Source: Toxorhynchites rutilus septentrionalis (taxonomy: Eukaryota; Arthropoda; Insecta; Diptera; Culicidae). Taken from it: a stretch of 64,000 nt of DNA. The stretch is taken from assembly GCF_029784135.1 (NCBI RefSeq), contig NC_073745.1:242629124-242693123 (forward strand), in the 5' to 3' direction. This document shows, one piece after another, positions 54,359 to 64,000 of this stretch. The notes under the pieces are model-generated. The model ran no database searches, was not told the origin of the DNA, and was given only the letters and a program-made list of their open reading frames with translations. Each line of letters opens with the position of its first letter. The first letter of the stretch is position 1. The translations under genes were made by a program, and so were the position numbers.

Positions 54359-56501
54359 TCTTGTATATATAAATCTCGTGTCACGATGTTCGTGATCGAA
54401 CTTCTCCGAAACGGCTCGAACGATTTTCGTGAAATTATGCACAAAAAACTTGGTAGGCATGAGAATAGGACGTAAACTATATATGATACCGCTAGGGTAG
54501 CGATTACCATATGTTTAATACCGATTAGGGTGGCTCTATGCAGAAATTTTTTTTTGATTTTTATTTCTATTTTCTTCTTATATTTGACATAAAATTAAAT
54601 ATAACCTCACAGGTTATACCCCATATCCTATTTTTATTCACGACTTTAGTATTTTGGTATAATATTAATAATATTCAAAAAATCGACCCGTAGTTTGTTT
54701 TTCAAAGAGAGCGAATTTATTAACGTTGTAAAATGACAGATGGCGCTAAGTTCACTTCATTGAACGCATTCATCCTCACATGCGCCAATAACCTTCGGCT
54801 AAAGTCATGCATATTGCCAGCGAGCTGGAAAACTTTTTCAATAAACATAATGAATTATTGAAATTCTTCATATCATACATGCTCGGTTTGCAAGGTGACG
54901 ATCACCTTATTTTCATCAATTCTAATATAACACTGACTGGAGAACACATGTATACATCCAATGCGTATGTCGTTGAATACATTGCCGGAGTCATGGTAGG
55001 CGACTGCTCAGTGACGCGAGAAACTGTGATTCGAAGAAGAAACAACAATCTGGAGTTCATCGTTGACACCCACCGTTCAAACTCTCCATCTTCTTCTTCA
55101 ATAGTACTAATGTTTCTAATGTTCCTAACGTTCACCATCTCAACGTAGAATGAATTGCGAACGATATAGAGGTAGAAAGCAAACGACTGCGATTCTAAAC
55201 AATCAGAAGCGGTGTGAGGAAAAATACACTCACTTGCCAGACGCTATCATGAGCAACGCCAACGCAGTCTTTGATATTGCCAGGTCTAAACACATGTATT
55301 GTCATGATATTACAAAACGTGTGTTCAAACAAACAAAAAATGAATGAAATGTGGAATGAGATTCATTAAAACGTTACATATATTCGGTTCCACACCTGAA
55401 TTTATTCGGCTGGATGGCAATATTACAAAAAATTAGGATTACCTCATATGCACATTTTTAATTCGGATAATCGACAAAATACGCCCTGAGGAAATCGATA
55501 GTGTAATTTACTCAAAAATTTCAGTCATTGAGCTTCGTGTTCCATTTATGTGAAGCGTAAATTATTATTAATTTTCGAGTGAAATAAACACGCTTCTAAA
55601 ACAAAGAAAATTAAATGAAATATGGCTCTATTGTGTGTTCTGTGTAGCAGAATAATACATTATCTGCAGGTATCTTGAACGAGAATAGCCTCTGATAATT
55701 ATTTTATATTCTGAATGATATTTTGGTTGAAATGCAAGAAGATCAATAGATAAATAGTTGAGTTAGTGTCAGGACTATGTCTACTAAGTATTGAAACAAC
55801 ATCGAATAAAAATTTTCATTCAAATTTCAACAACTTGAAATTGCTTCCAGGTAAGTTCAGGTGATTGTTCGATAATGTTACCCCAAACATGGTTCATGAC
55901 CGTGCGGTAATCTAAAACTTTTATAGCCTTGCATGGCAGATGGAAAATGTATAATGCATTTTCTTGAAGATTTCACCAACGACACGACCGCAACCTTAGA
56001 TGGATGTCCCATATATCAACGAGTAAAAACTGATAAATACAGACAATCATTCATGAAAATTAACAACGCGGACATTAACATGGAAAATCGTTCGGCAGTG
56101 CCATATTCGCCTCAGCTGAGCAAAACATTCAATGCTTATATTAATGTTGAGTCCTGTAATTCGACGAAGAGCAACAAATATATTTGCAACAACGAAATTT
56201 ATATTGATATTCTTCATTTAATTTGTCTACTTTACGACAGCAATATATATACAGTTCAGATTCGTTAATGAAATACATCGGGAATGGAATACAAAGAATG
56301 GTTTGTGTTTTTTTAATCGTCATCGACGTGGCGCTCTATTCCTCGGTATTTCAAACACAAGAGTAACGATCGTTTCACGTGTATGTAGATCGTTAAAACG
56401 TTTAAATACATTTACAATACATTGGTTATTATTTTTTTAACAACCTACATATTCACTAGAAATAATTTTTATGGCAAAACAACGTTTGCCGGGTCAGCTA
56501 G
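54359..56501 (+). mobile_element. Helitron D, largest Rep remnant
   Basis: Starts TCTTGTATATATAAATCTCG after A and ends with the hairpin GGCAAA-ACAACG-TTTGCC and GGGTCAGCTAG (56501) before T. 2143 bp. It keeps the longest series of Rep blocks in the window, including an HUH-type box, but no helicase. A SINE-2 tail fragment lies at 55088-55147. Confidence 0.88.
54781..56265 (+). pseudogene. Helitron Rep/HUH protein, decayed
   Basis: Rep starts rolling-circle transposition by nicking with HUH-Tyr chemistry. Blocks in order: IASELENFFNKHNELLKFF and TGEHMYTSNAYVVEYIAGVM (54810-55000); VIRRRNNNLEFIVDTHRS (to 55081); KYTHLPDAIMSNANA (near 55225); KKLGLPHMHIF near 55431, with the HUH pair as H-M-H; a remnant of EEIDSVI; ATLDGCPIYQR; and ENRSAVPYSPQLSKTFNAY with INVESCNSTKSNKYIC (56086-56195), matching NRWVVPYSPLL-type and NVEYCNSVKSIKYI-type blocks. 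The catalytic Tyr region and Pif1-type helicase are not found. Several frame changes and stops; inactive. Confidence 0.85.
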
Positions 56502-57039
56502 TAGTTTTATGTAAATGATCGTCTTGCAAATATACAGATAACTAGCTGACCCGGCAAACGTTGTAGTGCCATATAAATTATTTCTAGTGAATATTTTGGG
56601 TGTTAAATGAAACATATATAATGTGTTTAAATGTTTTAACCATCTATAAAATTAATCGAATGTTTCTAACAAAACAGAACGAATTAAAAGATTTGAACGA
56701 AAATGTGTGTAATGTTTTTTGATTCAATGTATTTCGTTAATGTATATACTGATATGTTAGATCTCTTAAAAATTGAACGTAGGGTCAAAAAAATGAATAT
56801 ATTTTTGTCGTAAGACAGAAAAATTAAATGAAGAAAATCAATATCCATTTCGTTCGATTGTTGTCTCGGAGGAAAATACGCGCTTGCCGTTTTCAAGATG
56901 GACGGTTAGATTTAAACCTGTTCATTAAATAGGAACAACGAAGCGTTAGACAACTTCAATGGAGCTGATGTACCTGCCTATTTTGTAGCGCAATTTTTCG
57001 TCATTTTCATTCATTAGTGAATACTCATCAGTATTCTTA

Positions 57040-57680
57040 AAATACAGACATAACATAAATATGAGTGTTTTGCTCAGCTGAGGCGAATATGGTACTGCCC
57101 AACGATTGCCAGATTCAATATTTGCATTGTTGATTTCTGTGGATGACATTTTCAGTATTTTTTCGTTGATATATTTGCCTTATTTTTTTCTATGAATTTT
57201 CTTGCATTTCCCCCAAACCTTTATCTATAATATAAAGTATCCCAAAAAATGATTTTCGTTCAAGATTTTCCCCACTTACAGAGAATATAATACTTTATTA
57301 CATAGAACACACTTGATATGTAGGGCTTATTTTCATTTAAAATTTTCGTTTTAATAGTGTGTTTATTCCACCCGAAAACTCATGACCATTTTTGGTTAAC
57401 ATAAATGGAACACGGAGCTCAATGTCGGGTATGTCAAAATTGTATGGCAAGGATTCCACATTTTCACAACTCGATTGGTTTTGATTCAAACGAATTACAG
57501 ATTGCAAAATTCCAATCCGTTCAGTATGATCTGGAATTTCAGAGGAAATTACATTATCGATATCCACAGGGCCTATCGATTTTTTCGACTAACCAAACTA
57601 AAAATGTGTGTATGAGGTAATCCTCGTATCTTCCATGTTATATGTGGGACTCATCTCGACATGACAGAATTTTTGTTTGA
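57040..57680 (-). pseudogene. Helitron Rep/HUH protein, decayed
   Basis: On the minus strand: WKIRGLPHTHIFSLV (57635-57591) holds the HUH pair as H-T-H; VDIDNVISSEIPD follows (from about 57567), the box after the HUH motif in Helitron proteins; then GNRWAVPYSPQLSK (near 57110-57060), close to the consensus NRWVVPYSPLL. Frameshifts lie between the blocks; the downstream Tyr and helicase parts are absent. Confidence 0.8.
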
Positions 57681-57887
57681 ACATATGCTCTTTACCTTCG
57701 CGCATATGTCGATCATTAATTGTTGGGACATCTCACGACATCGTAGAATGGCGTTGTCCTGATTATATAGAATCATCTTATAATGCAATTAAAAATGAGG
57801 AATGATGTTCATAATAAATGAATTACTTTGAGCGGGATTTCGTTGTTTGATATTTATGCAATATCCGTCTTATCCCTCCGGAACAGC

Positions 57888-58086
57888 TGGGGGATTTTTC
57901 TTCTAAGAGACCATTCTGACTTGTATTATAGTCACACATGTTCCAAAGCTAATCACATTCAAGAATACATTCAAGGCGTATTGTTTGGCATCGAAATCCC
58001 AACTAAGTACTACTAAAAATTATGCAAGTAATACTACGATGATAAGGCGAACGTAGGGAACGTTAGTGCTATTAAAGAAGAACATG
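57888..58086 (+). mobile_element. SINE-2 fragment carried by Helitron E
   Basis: Headless SINE-2 (GACTTGTATTATAGTCACAC; ACATTCAAGGCGTATTGTTT; AACGTTAGTGCTATTAAAG), opposite in strand to the Helitron exactly as in B and D. Confidence 0.8.
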
Positions 58087-58160
58087 GAGAGAGTCGTATG
58101 ACCGATGTGTGTCAACGGTGAATTTCAGATTATTGTTTTTTCTTCGAGCTGTCGTTGCTC

Positions 58161-58491
58161 TCTGAATTGAGAAATATTGTATTCGACTACAAAAACAAGC
58201 TGAAAACTGTACTTTAGCATCTAAGGGCTACCATAAATCCTTTTCTACACGTTATTTTTCTATAGCTGTACAAAACAAATAGAAAATTTTGAAGAAAAAA
58301 TCATGGAAAAGTTTTTGTTAGGAAAACTTTTTTTCCTTAAATATGCATAAGTTGCGATGTATGGAAGAGTTGTAGGGCATATATTTATCTACCATTTATC
58401 TGCCATTTCATCGAAATCTGAGATGACCATTTTGAGAAAATCAACTTTTAGTTTTTGAAATCGATGTTCTTCAGTGTTTCAAAAATATTTT
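58161..58491. other. No gene recognised
   Basis: AT-rich; no shared repeat or frame. Confidence 0.4.
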
Positions 58492-58628
58492 GACGTAGAA
58501 CAACGTCTTTCAGGAAGGGTGCCAAATCAGAAGACCTGTTTTTGTGAAATAAAGTTAACGTTAATAACTATTTTCACAGAGAACAAATTCTGATACTTTG
58601 AATACCAATGGAATCGGAAATTCTCTAA

Positions 58629-58945
58629 GGGTGGGTTTAGACTAGTGATATATTCATGTGAAGTAATATGATGAGATTTATAAAAATCGCATCAACCGTT
58701 TACACTAGTGTGAACTGATATAATGAATATATCCATATTGTTGGTGAATTTATTCACCTGAAGTAGAACTGCATCCAACTTTAGTGATTTCTCACCGGTG
58801 AGAAATTCATAAGCATTTACATATGCTGAATTTATTCAAGTTGTATATACCTCGAATAAGTGTATCATATTTATTCTCACCCGTTTACACCTATTTTCAC
58901 GTGAATAAATCCATCTATAGCTATATCCCTAATGTAAACCCGCCA
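58629..58945. mobile_element. Harbinger-type MITE, 317 bp, with known empty site
   Basis: Ends GGGTGGGTTTAGACTAG and, on the minus strand, TGGCGGGTTTACATTAG; duplicated target TAA (58626-58628 and 58946-58948). GT-4 has the uninterrupted CTCTAAGATTTGTTTGATAT at the matching place (13324-13343), proving the insertion and its three-base target. The G-rich ends and TAA target fit PIF/Harbinger. Confidence 0.82.
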
Positions 58946-59277
58946 TAAGATTCGTTTGATATACTATACAGTAAAATCCACAAATGCCTACGCAGTTTAA
59001 TTTATTGAAAACTGTAAGCATTTTCATTTTTCCATACATTTGTTCTGCCGATTTGTGTGCATTCCCGAACAGAGCTGTCAATAACGAGCAACTAATACAT
59101 TCGTTTCTGCCCGTTTTCAACCTATTTGGTAGAAATCAGCCATCCGCGATTTGAAGCCCCACCACTTTTCGTTCGGTGGTCATCGAAGCAACATGGTTGC
59201 CGCAGAGCGTCGAGCGGGAGAGAATTGTTTTCTTGTCGGGTGACGGAGGAGTATGGAATAGAGTTTCTTTCCACAAG

Positions 59278-59293
59278 GGCTCTATTCAGGGCT
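59278..59293 (+). other. Histone-mRNA-type 3' stem-loop
   Basis: Arm GGCTCT, loop ATTC, arm AGGGCT; six pairs, two of them G-T. It lies in the same context (TTTCTTTCCACAAG before, AGA after) as the one in GT-1, and the base difference between the two copies keeps the stem paired. Confidence 0.4.
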
Positions 59294-60236
59294 AGAGGCG
59301 GAAACCAAAAATAGAATAGAAGGAAAACACAGATGCGAGTGAGCTAGCATAACACAACGAGAATTTTGGAATATAGATATACACTTCATTTATTTATATA
59401 AATGTATATTTCATGAAAGTATGCTTTCAAATTCAAGCAGGGTAACCTTACTGTTGCATGTTGCGTGGTTCGATCACATCTCAAGCGGAATATGTGAGCA
59501 AAAGGGCTCATAGTTTGTGACCGATATCTTAGTGGGAAGGAGAAAGTCTGATGCGAGTTGAATCGAATAAACGAGAAGTGCTGATACCTTTCGCCTCTAC
59601 TCGACTCTTTCGAGTCTACTGAAGTAGTAAAAAATTAAATAGCTAAAAAGATATTACAAACAAAATTTCTCATTCTAAAATAATATCCGAAGTAATAAAC
59701 AAGTGGATTGAATAATATAATTCCGTAGTTCTACGTCGAAAACTGCGGTCGTGTTCTAGATACAACCCATTATAATTTTTTTAAGTATTTTTTTCTGAAA
59801 ATTAAATTATTTTCCTAAAACTCTTTCGTAGACCTCTTTTTTGTAGGACATACCTTTTTCGAGAAAATTTTTTTATAAAAAAAAATGATCAAAAATATTT
59901 AGCCCTTTCCATAGTCTAGATTAGTGGTGGCCAAACTTTTAGGGAACTACGGGCGACTAATTGTTCAAATGTTAGGCTGCGGTCTACCAACGTTGACTGT
60001 ATCAAAAAATCATTAGTAAATGAATTTAGTACTAGACAATAAAACAAAGTTTGAGCTAGTACTGGGCGATCTTGCATCGATATTCAGAAGATCGATTTTT
60101 TCCTCTCCGACTTCCGATTTTTTGGATCGATTCTCCAAAACATCGCATAAATCTATCTTTTCTTTTCGATATTTTTGATTTTTTTGATCATAGAAATCAT
60201 TTTGTAAATTTGTTTTTCAGTGAACATTGATTTTAA

Positions 60237-60482
60237 CCGTTCGAGTGCGGAGAATAGCGCTCCTAAAGGAATCACCTTTTAACAAACGATTTCGTCTTTC
60301 GGGAATATATTGGGGACAAAAATTGAAAAAATCTAGATACTGTCGCTGAATGCTCATCCATTTTTCGATGGATTTGAGAAATGATTTCAAGCGCCTCCTT
60401 TTAGCTAAAACTTTTTTGAATATACTCAAACTCATCCACATTTTTGGCATTTTCTCACAAAATATGCTCCGCATTCTAACGA
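60237..60482. mobile_element. TTAA-site MITE, 246 bp (piggyBac-like)
   Basis: Ends CCGTTCGAGTGCGGAG and, on the minus strand, TCGTTAGAATGCGGAG, next to TTAA on both sides (60233-60236 and 60483-60486), the target of piggyBac-type elements. It includes a stretch like the GT 5' region (TTTCGTCTTTCGGGAATATA). The right half recurs near 41397-41456. Confidence 0.65.
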
Positions 60483-61955
60483 TTAATCAAAAACCACCTG
60501 ACAAGCAGCAGTTTGTAAGCAGTTTTCTAAGTTTGCTCATTACAAAACAAGTTGATACGATTTGTACTTACACCATCACACTCACTTGGGTGACAGTGAA
60601 AATTTTGACGAAAATGGATGGTGACATCAAGTCCAGCTGAAGCTTTTTTTTTCTAGACATGAGACTACTACCAAGATTTCGACTAAATGCCAGACTTATA
60701 GCACGGTTGGATTTTATGGGATTATTGTCAGTGGAGTTATAGATGAATATCAGTTGTTGCATTTTCAATAATAATATTCAGTTAATTTATTTAATTAAAT
60801 GTTTCTATAACGGTACACAATAAATGCACTGGAAAATACAATTTGTTTCACAGACTGTGCGTGTCTCTATAATTTTTCTATTGTTTTTTTTTGCTGTTGC
60901 TATTTTAAGGCGTTATTTGTATTTATTTGAAGCAAAAAAGGAATTACCTCTAATGGGTCATACCGAGACACCACTCAGTGTCGCAATAGAGGCGATTGTG
61001 ACCTGTAATTAGACTTATCAACAAACACAACACGATAAGAAAAATAAGTTAAAACAGTTAAAATCTAACAAATAATCACTAGGAAACTGTGCAAAATTCA
61101 TAATCTAGTAAAATGATTGAAAACTCTCCTAAAAAATCATCGTGTTGTTGAAACATGCACAAAGAAGGTTTACAAAAACGTCCAGTTATAGAATCGTACC
61201 AAAATATCCAATTATTCGTGTCGCATTACAGGTGTGTCCAATTATCTAGATTTCCAATCAGAGGTGAATCACTTTTTCTAATTAAATAAAAATTATTGAT
61301 TCTCGGTCTGTGAGACCAATTAACCAATTAACTAGAAGTATCAGAACTATCTATCGAAAATATTGGCCTCTATTATATAAATTGAATCGAAAGATCAATT
61401 CGATCCCTATAACTGTCACTAACATTTTGTAAAGCGATAGAATCTTCTCGAATCAAGTTCTTTCTCTATTTTTTTTTTTTGTGAAACGTTTCAGAAATGT
61501 TTCCTAAAGCATCAGTAACGCAACAAACAAACCAAACAGCTCGAAAAATTATGCCGACAGCTTTCACCCGACGGTATCTAAACAGTAAAATAAAGCTAAC
61601 AAGTAAAATTATGTTGAACTACAATTACATAATAGGGCCCAATATTTAAGTCTATAAATTTATAATTTTTCATTCATCACTGTTGTTCTATTCATGACTA
61701 TCTTTTTTTTTGCACAATTAATTCACATTACTCAAAATTTACTTTTAAAATTAAAATAACAATACTCCATTGAAACTCGCATACGCAATCTTCAAAAGCG
61801 AAGTTTTCTTCGAAAATTTAGTTTTTTTTTTGATTTTCGAAACCTTATGCCGGATGTTTCCAACATTTTCAATTAGTCATTTAAAAATTATCGAAATTAT
61901 TTACTTTATTACAAGTGGCCGAACAACTGGATGTGTTAATATTAAAGAACTAACA

Positions 61956-62109
61956 GGAGGCGATCTGGCGTAGTGGTAACATCCATACCTCTCACGCAGA
62001 GATCACGAGTTCAATTCTCACTCCCGACATTCTTCCAAAAATTGAAGCAAAAGTGACGAACCAACCGAAATGTGTTGAAAGTCACTATAATAGAGAAAAA
62101 AAAAATAAA
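61956..62109 (+). mobile_element. SINE-1, full length
   Basis: Head GGAGGCGATCTGGCGTAGTG, CACGAGTTCAATTCTCACTC, body and A-rich tail. 8-bp duplication AACTAACA (61948-61955 and 62110-62117). Inside the 2.4-kb hAT-type element. Confidence 0.9.
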
Positions 62110-62355
62110 AACTAACAATCTGAAAAAAAAATAAATCCGAAACTTTAATGAAGAAATATCTACTCTTACAACTAATTTGTTTTATTGAGGTTAGCACAAA
62201 CACCTTATAAAATGATCACGGCAAAAGGTGGAGGAATATTTATTCAATTGCATTTGAAGGTGACACTATCCTAGACCAGTTGGCGGGCGCCAAGGAATAC
62301 CTACGCGGGCGACCTGTAGACCGCGGATTACCGTTTGGCCATCCCTGGTCTAGAT

Positions 62356-63351
62356 AAATTTTCGGAAAACTAAGTATGCCAAGTTGCTTAATTAGGTAAG
62401 GTCTTCACGCCCAGATAGTTTCTTTGAGTTCTGAGAGCGTTTGGTTGAGTTGGCGCGGAATCCGTCATTGGGTATTTTACCGTGTAAATCAACATTTCGC
62501 AGGAAGTCCCGTATCAAAAATCGATATGACGATTTTCATTGGCACCCTTAACCATACATTTCCATACATCGTATTCTGAAAAAACGAAAAAGTCCAGGAG
62601 TGTCAATCCTTGACAAAACCGAACATTTTTCGAGATGAAGGTAGATCTCGACGTTTCATGCAATTTCAAGATATCTGGCATAAAAAAAAATCGAAAACCC
62701 AGATTTCCTTTAATCCCCCCTTGGGTGATTTTTCGATTTAAAAAAAAACTCAAACTTTGACAGCTCTGCGATGTTTTTTACTAAAAGTTCTGTAATTTTT
62801 TAATGAAGGGCATTTTTTCTACTTCAGAAAATACTCCAAAAGTAACTTTCCCAAACTTAATTTTACGGATGCATTTTGAACATTATATCTTGGTGGAAAA
62901 TTCTTGAAATGATTGCCTTTCGGTTTATCTAGATTTAAACAGAAAATTACTTTTACCGGAAATATCTAGTACTGAGTAGCACGATCCGCATACGATGCAA
63001 ATGTTCAAAACAGATGGTCCTTTTAGCTGCTTCCCGCCTGTTGATCGATATTTTTCATCACAAGACTGATGTTACATCCCACTGGATATCTCGATCCTTC
63101 CCAAACTGAAAACTATGATAATGAATTTGTTGTGGCCAGAAAATAAACGAGACTAAATGGGGCGGAAACCGATAATTGAAATTTATGGAGTGTATAACGC
63201 AGGAGAGAAATTGAAGGAAATTTAATTATCCCCCAATTAAAAGTAACTGTGATTATTATGCACATAAATTTCCGCCACAGGTTAAACTATTTCACATCGT
63301 TGTTGTTCGTTGTCGAGCTATGGCTTTCACTGTCTTGTAGACAGATTCTAA
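62356..63351. other. No gene recognised
   Basis: No frame with known motifs and no shared repeat seen. Confidence 0.4.
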
Positions 63352-63353
63352 TA

Positions 63354-63442
63354 CCGTTCTGAATCATATTTCGGACAGCTTCAGATTTCGGACACTCTTT
63401 AAAAATAACTTTAAATGCTTAATGATCTGATGATATAACGAT
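63354..63442 (+). repeat. R5 left-end fragment (copy 3)
   Basis: After TA: CCGTTCTGAATCATATTTCG, GGACACTCTTT, then TGATATAACGATT, like the first ~90 bp of R5 with a small insertion. Similarity ends after this. Confidence 0.6.
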
Positions 63443-64000
63443 TGTGGATTTCGTGGAATTCGTTGCATTCGTTCCCTGAACTATATTGAATGGAACCTGA
63501 ATAGGTACACCTGTATATCAACTATTAGTAGGCTATTTTGAACCATTGATTATATAAAGTCAAATTCGAGAATCTCACACGACCTCACGGAATATAAGTG
63601 GAGACAATTGATCAACCTAGACCTGAGCGATTAATTTATTATTATTCGAATTCTTATACCGTTTTAATGATTTCTGACTCACTTCAAGCTTCAAGTTTCA
63701 AACGGAATAGGATACAATAATTCAAAGAAATTAGTAAATTGGATTTTCAGCGTTCATAAACCACTCTAGTAATCAAGCCACGTTTTTCAACTATCTATTA
63801 TAATTTTGTGCTTGTCAATTGACTAAGCGAACTAATTTGCAGGTTTGAGCAAAAAAAAAAAAGGTTTAAGTTTGTGAGGTAGACCTTAGGGTGTCGCAAC
63901 AATACTGATAGCAAACTAATTTGGGTAGATGAAATCAACATCGTCCTTCACAAGATTATTATTGACTTTGATAAAACTAAAACCGGAAGCGAAATGCCAT
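63443..64000. other. No gene recognised
   Basis: AT-rich sequence to the window edge; nothing identifiable. Confidence 0.4.

Larger units (their letters stand above)
56542..58160 (-). mobile_element. Helitron E, reverse orientation, 5'-truncated
   Basis: On the minus strand it ends GGCACTACAACGTTTGCCGG, GTCAGCTAG (terminal CTAG at 56542-56545). Its 3' end lies 40 bp from that of Helitron D, giving a tail-to-tail pair. It extends right to about 58160, where the RRKNNN/THRSYD block is still readable, and then the family similarity stops. It carries the same SINE-2 fragment as B and D. Confidence 0.8.
58492..59768 (+). mobile_element. GT-family element 9, complete structure
   Basis: Starts GACGTAGAACAACGTC, TTTCAGGAAGGGTGCC; ends CGTAGTTCTACGTCG and a stem-loop at 59747-59767 (arm GGTCGTGTT, loop CTA, arm GATACAACC). 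It shares its first ~130 bp with GT-4 and its later part with GT-1, including the histone-type stem-loop. It has no ~95-bp array. A Harbinger-type MITE is inserted at 58629-58945. Confidence 0.65.
59922..62347. mobile_element. hAT-type element, 2.4 kb, non-coding
   Basis: Left end TAGTGGTGGCCAAAC, right end on the minus strand CAGGGATGGCCAAAC, with an exact 8-bp target duplication GTCTAGAT (59914-59921 and 62348-62355). No hAT transposase motif (BED finger, CIPATSVPSER) is readable in any frame, so it depends on another element. It holds a TTAA MITE (60237-60482) and a SINE-1 (61956-62109); the rest is AT-rich filler. Confidence 0.88.

Overview
The window looks like a repeat-rich intergenic stretch of a mosquito genome, probably a culicine. 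The grounds are: AT-rich DNA; a complete ITmD37E element, a Tc1/mariner group described from mosquitoes; several D34D mariners; tRNA-derived SINEs, one of them resembling Feilai of Aedes; non-autonomous Helitrons; and many MITEs. I found no convincing host protein-coding gene, rRNA or real tRNA gene. Nearly everything that can be identified is a transposable element (TE) or its relic. I recognised no reverse-transcriptase or gag/pol frame, so autonomous LINEs and LTR elements seem absent. Names such as GT, R4, R5, R6, M and fam2/fam3 are local labels for repeat families that I define from copies inside the window.

Layout. 1-5.2 kb: end of a MITE, a reversed Helitron relic with a minisatellite, two GT elements back to back, then an R5 MITE split by a D34D mariner. 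5.2-7.6 kb: nothing recognisable. 7.6-10 kb: an R4 foldback element split by a second mariner, next to a GT end. 12-22.4 kb: R6 foldbacks, GT copies with ~95-bp arrays, a dead Tc1-like transposase, Helitron A with a 136-bp (TA)n, and GT-6 with a histone-like core promoter. 24-26.6 kb: a complete small Helitron carrying a SINE, then an intact ITmD37E element (25293-26590, 338-aa open frame, 49-bp identical inverted repeats). 27.8-42.6 kb: MITEs of one terminal family (M1-M4), a five-level nest (M4 > fam3 > mariner > hAT > fam3 piece), more SINEs, and a 1.18-kb foldback. 43-47.4 kb: a pogo-like MITE and a decayed ITmD37E-like transposase in long inverted repeats. 47.4-49.1 kb: a quieter stretch. 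49.1-58.2 kb: a second R5 copy split by two Helitrons in exact head-to-tail tandem, then two more Helitrons carrying pieces of the Helitron Rep protein. 58.5-62.3 kb: a GT copy with a Harbinger-type MITE inside, then a 2.4-kb hAT-type element holding a TTAA MITE and a SINE. The rest is unassigned.

How the parts relate. Copies of the same family inside the window act as natural empty sites for one another, so several insertions can be placed to the base and ordered in time. The only intact frame that could supply a transposase is the ITmD37E one. The Helitrons, SINEs and MITEs here would all need enzymes from elsewhere. The most unusual signal is the GT family. It begins with a GACGTAG palindrome and ends with a stem-loop whose arms differ between copies but stay paired. 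Some copies also carry a histone-mRNA-type 3' stem-loop, and one a TATA/initiator promoter.
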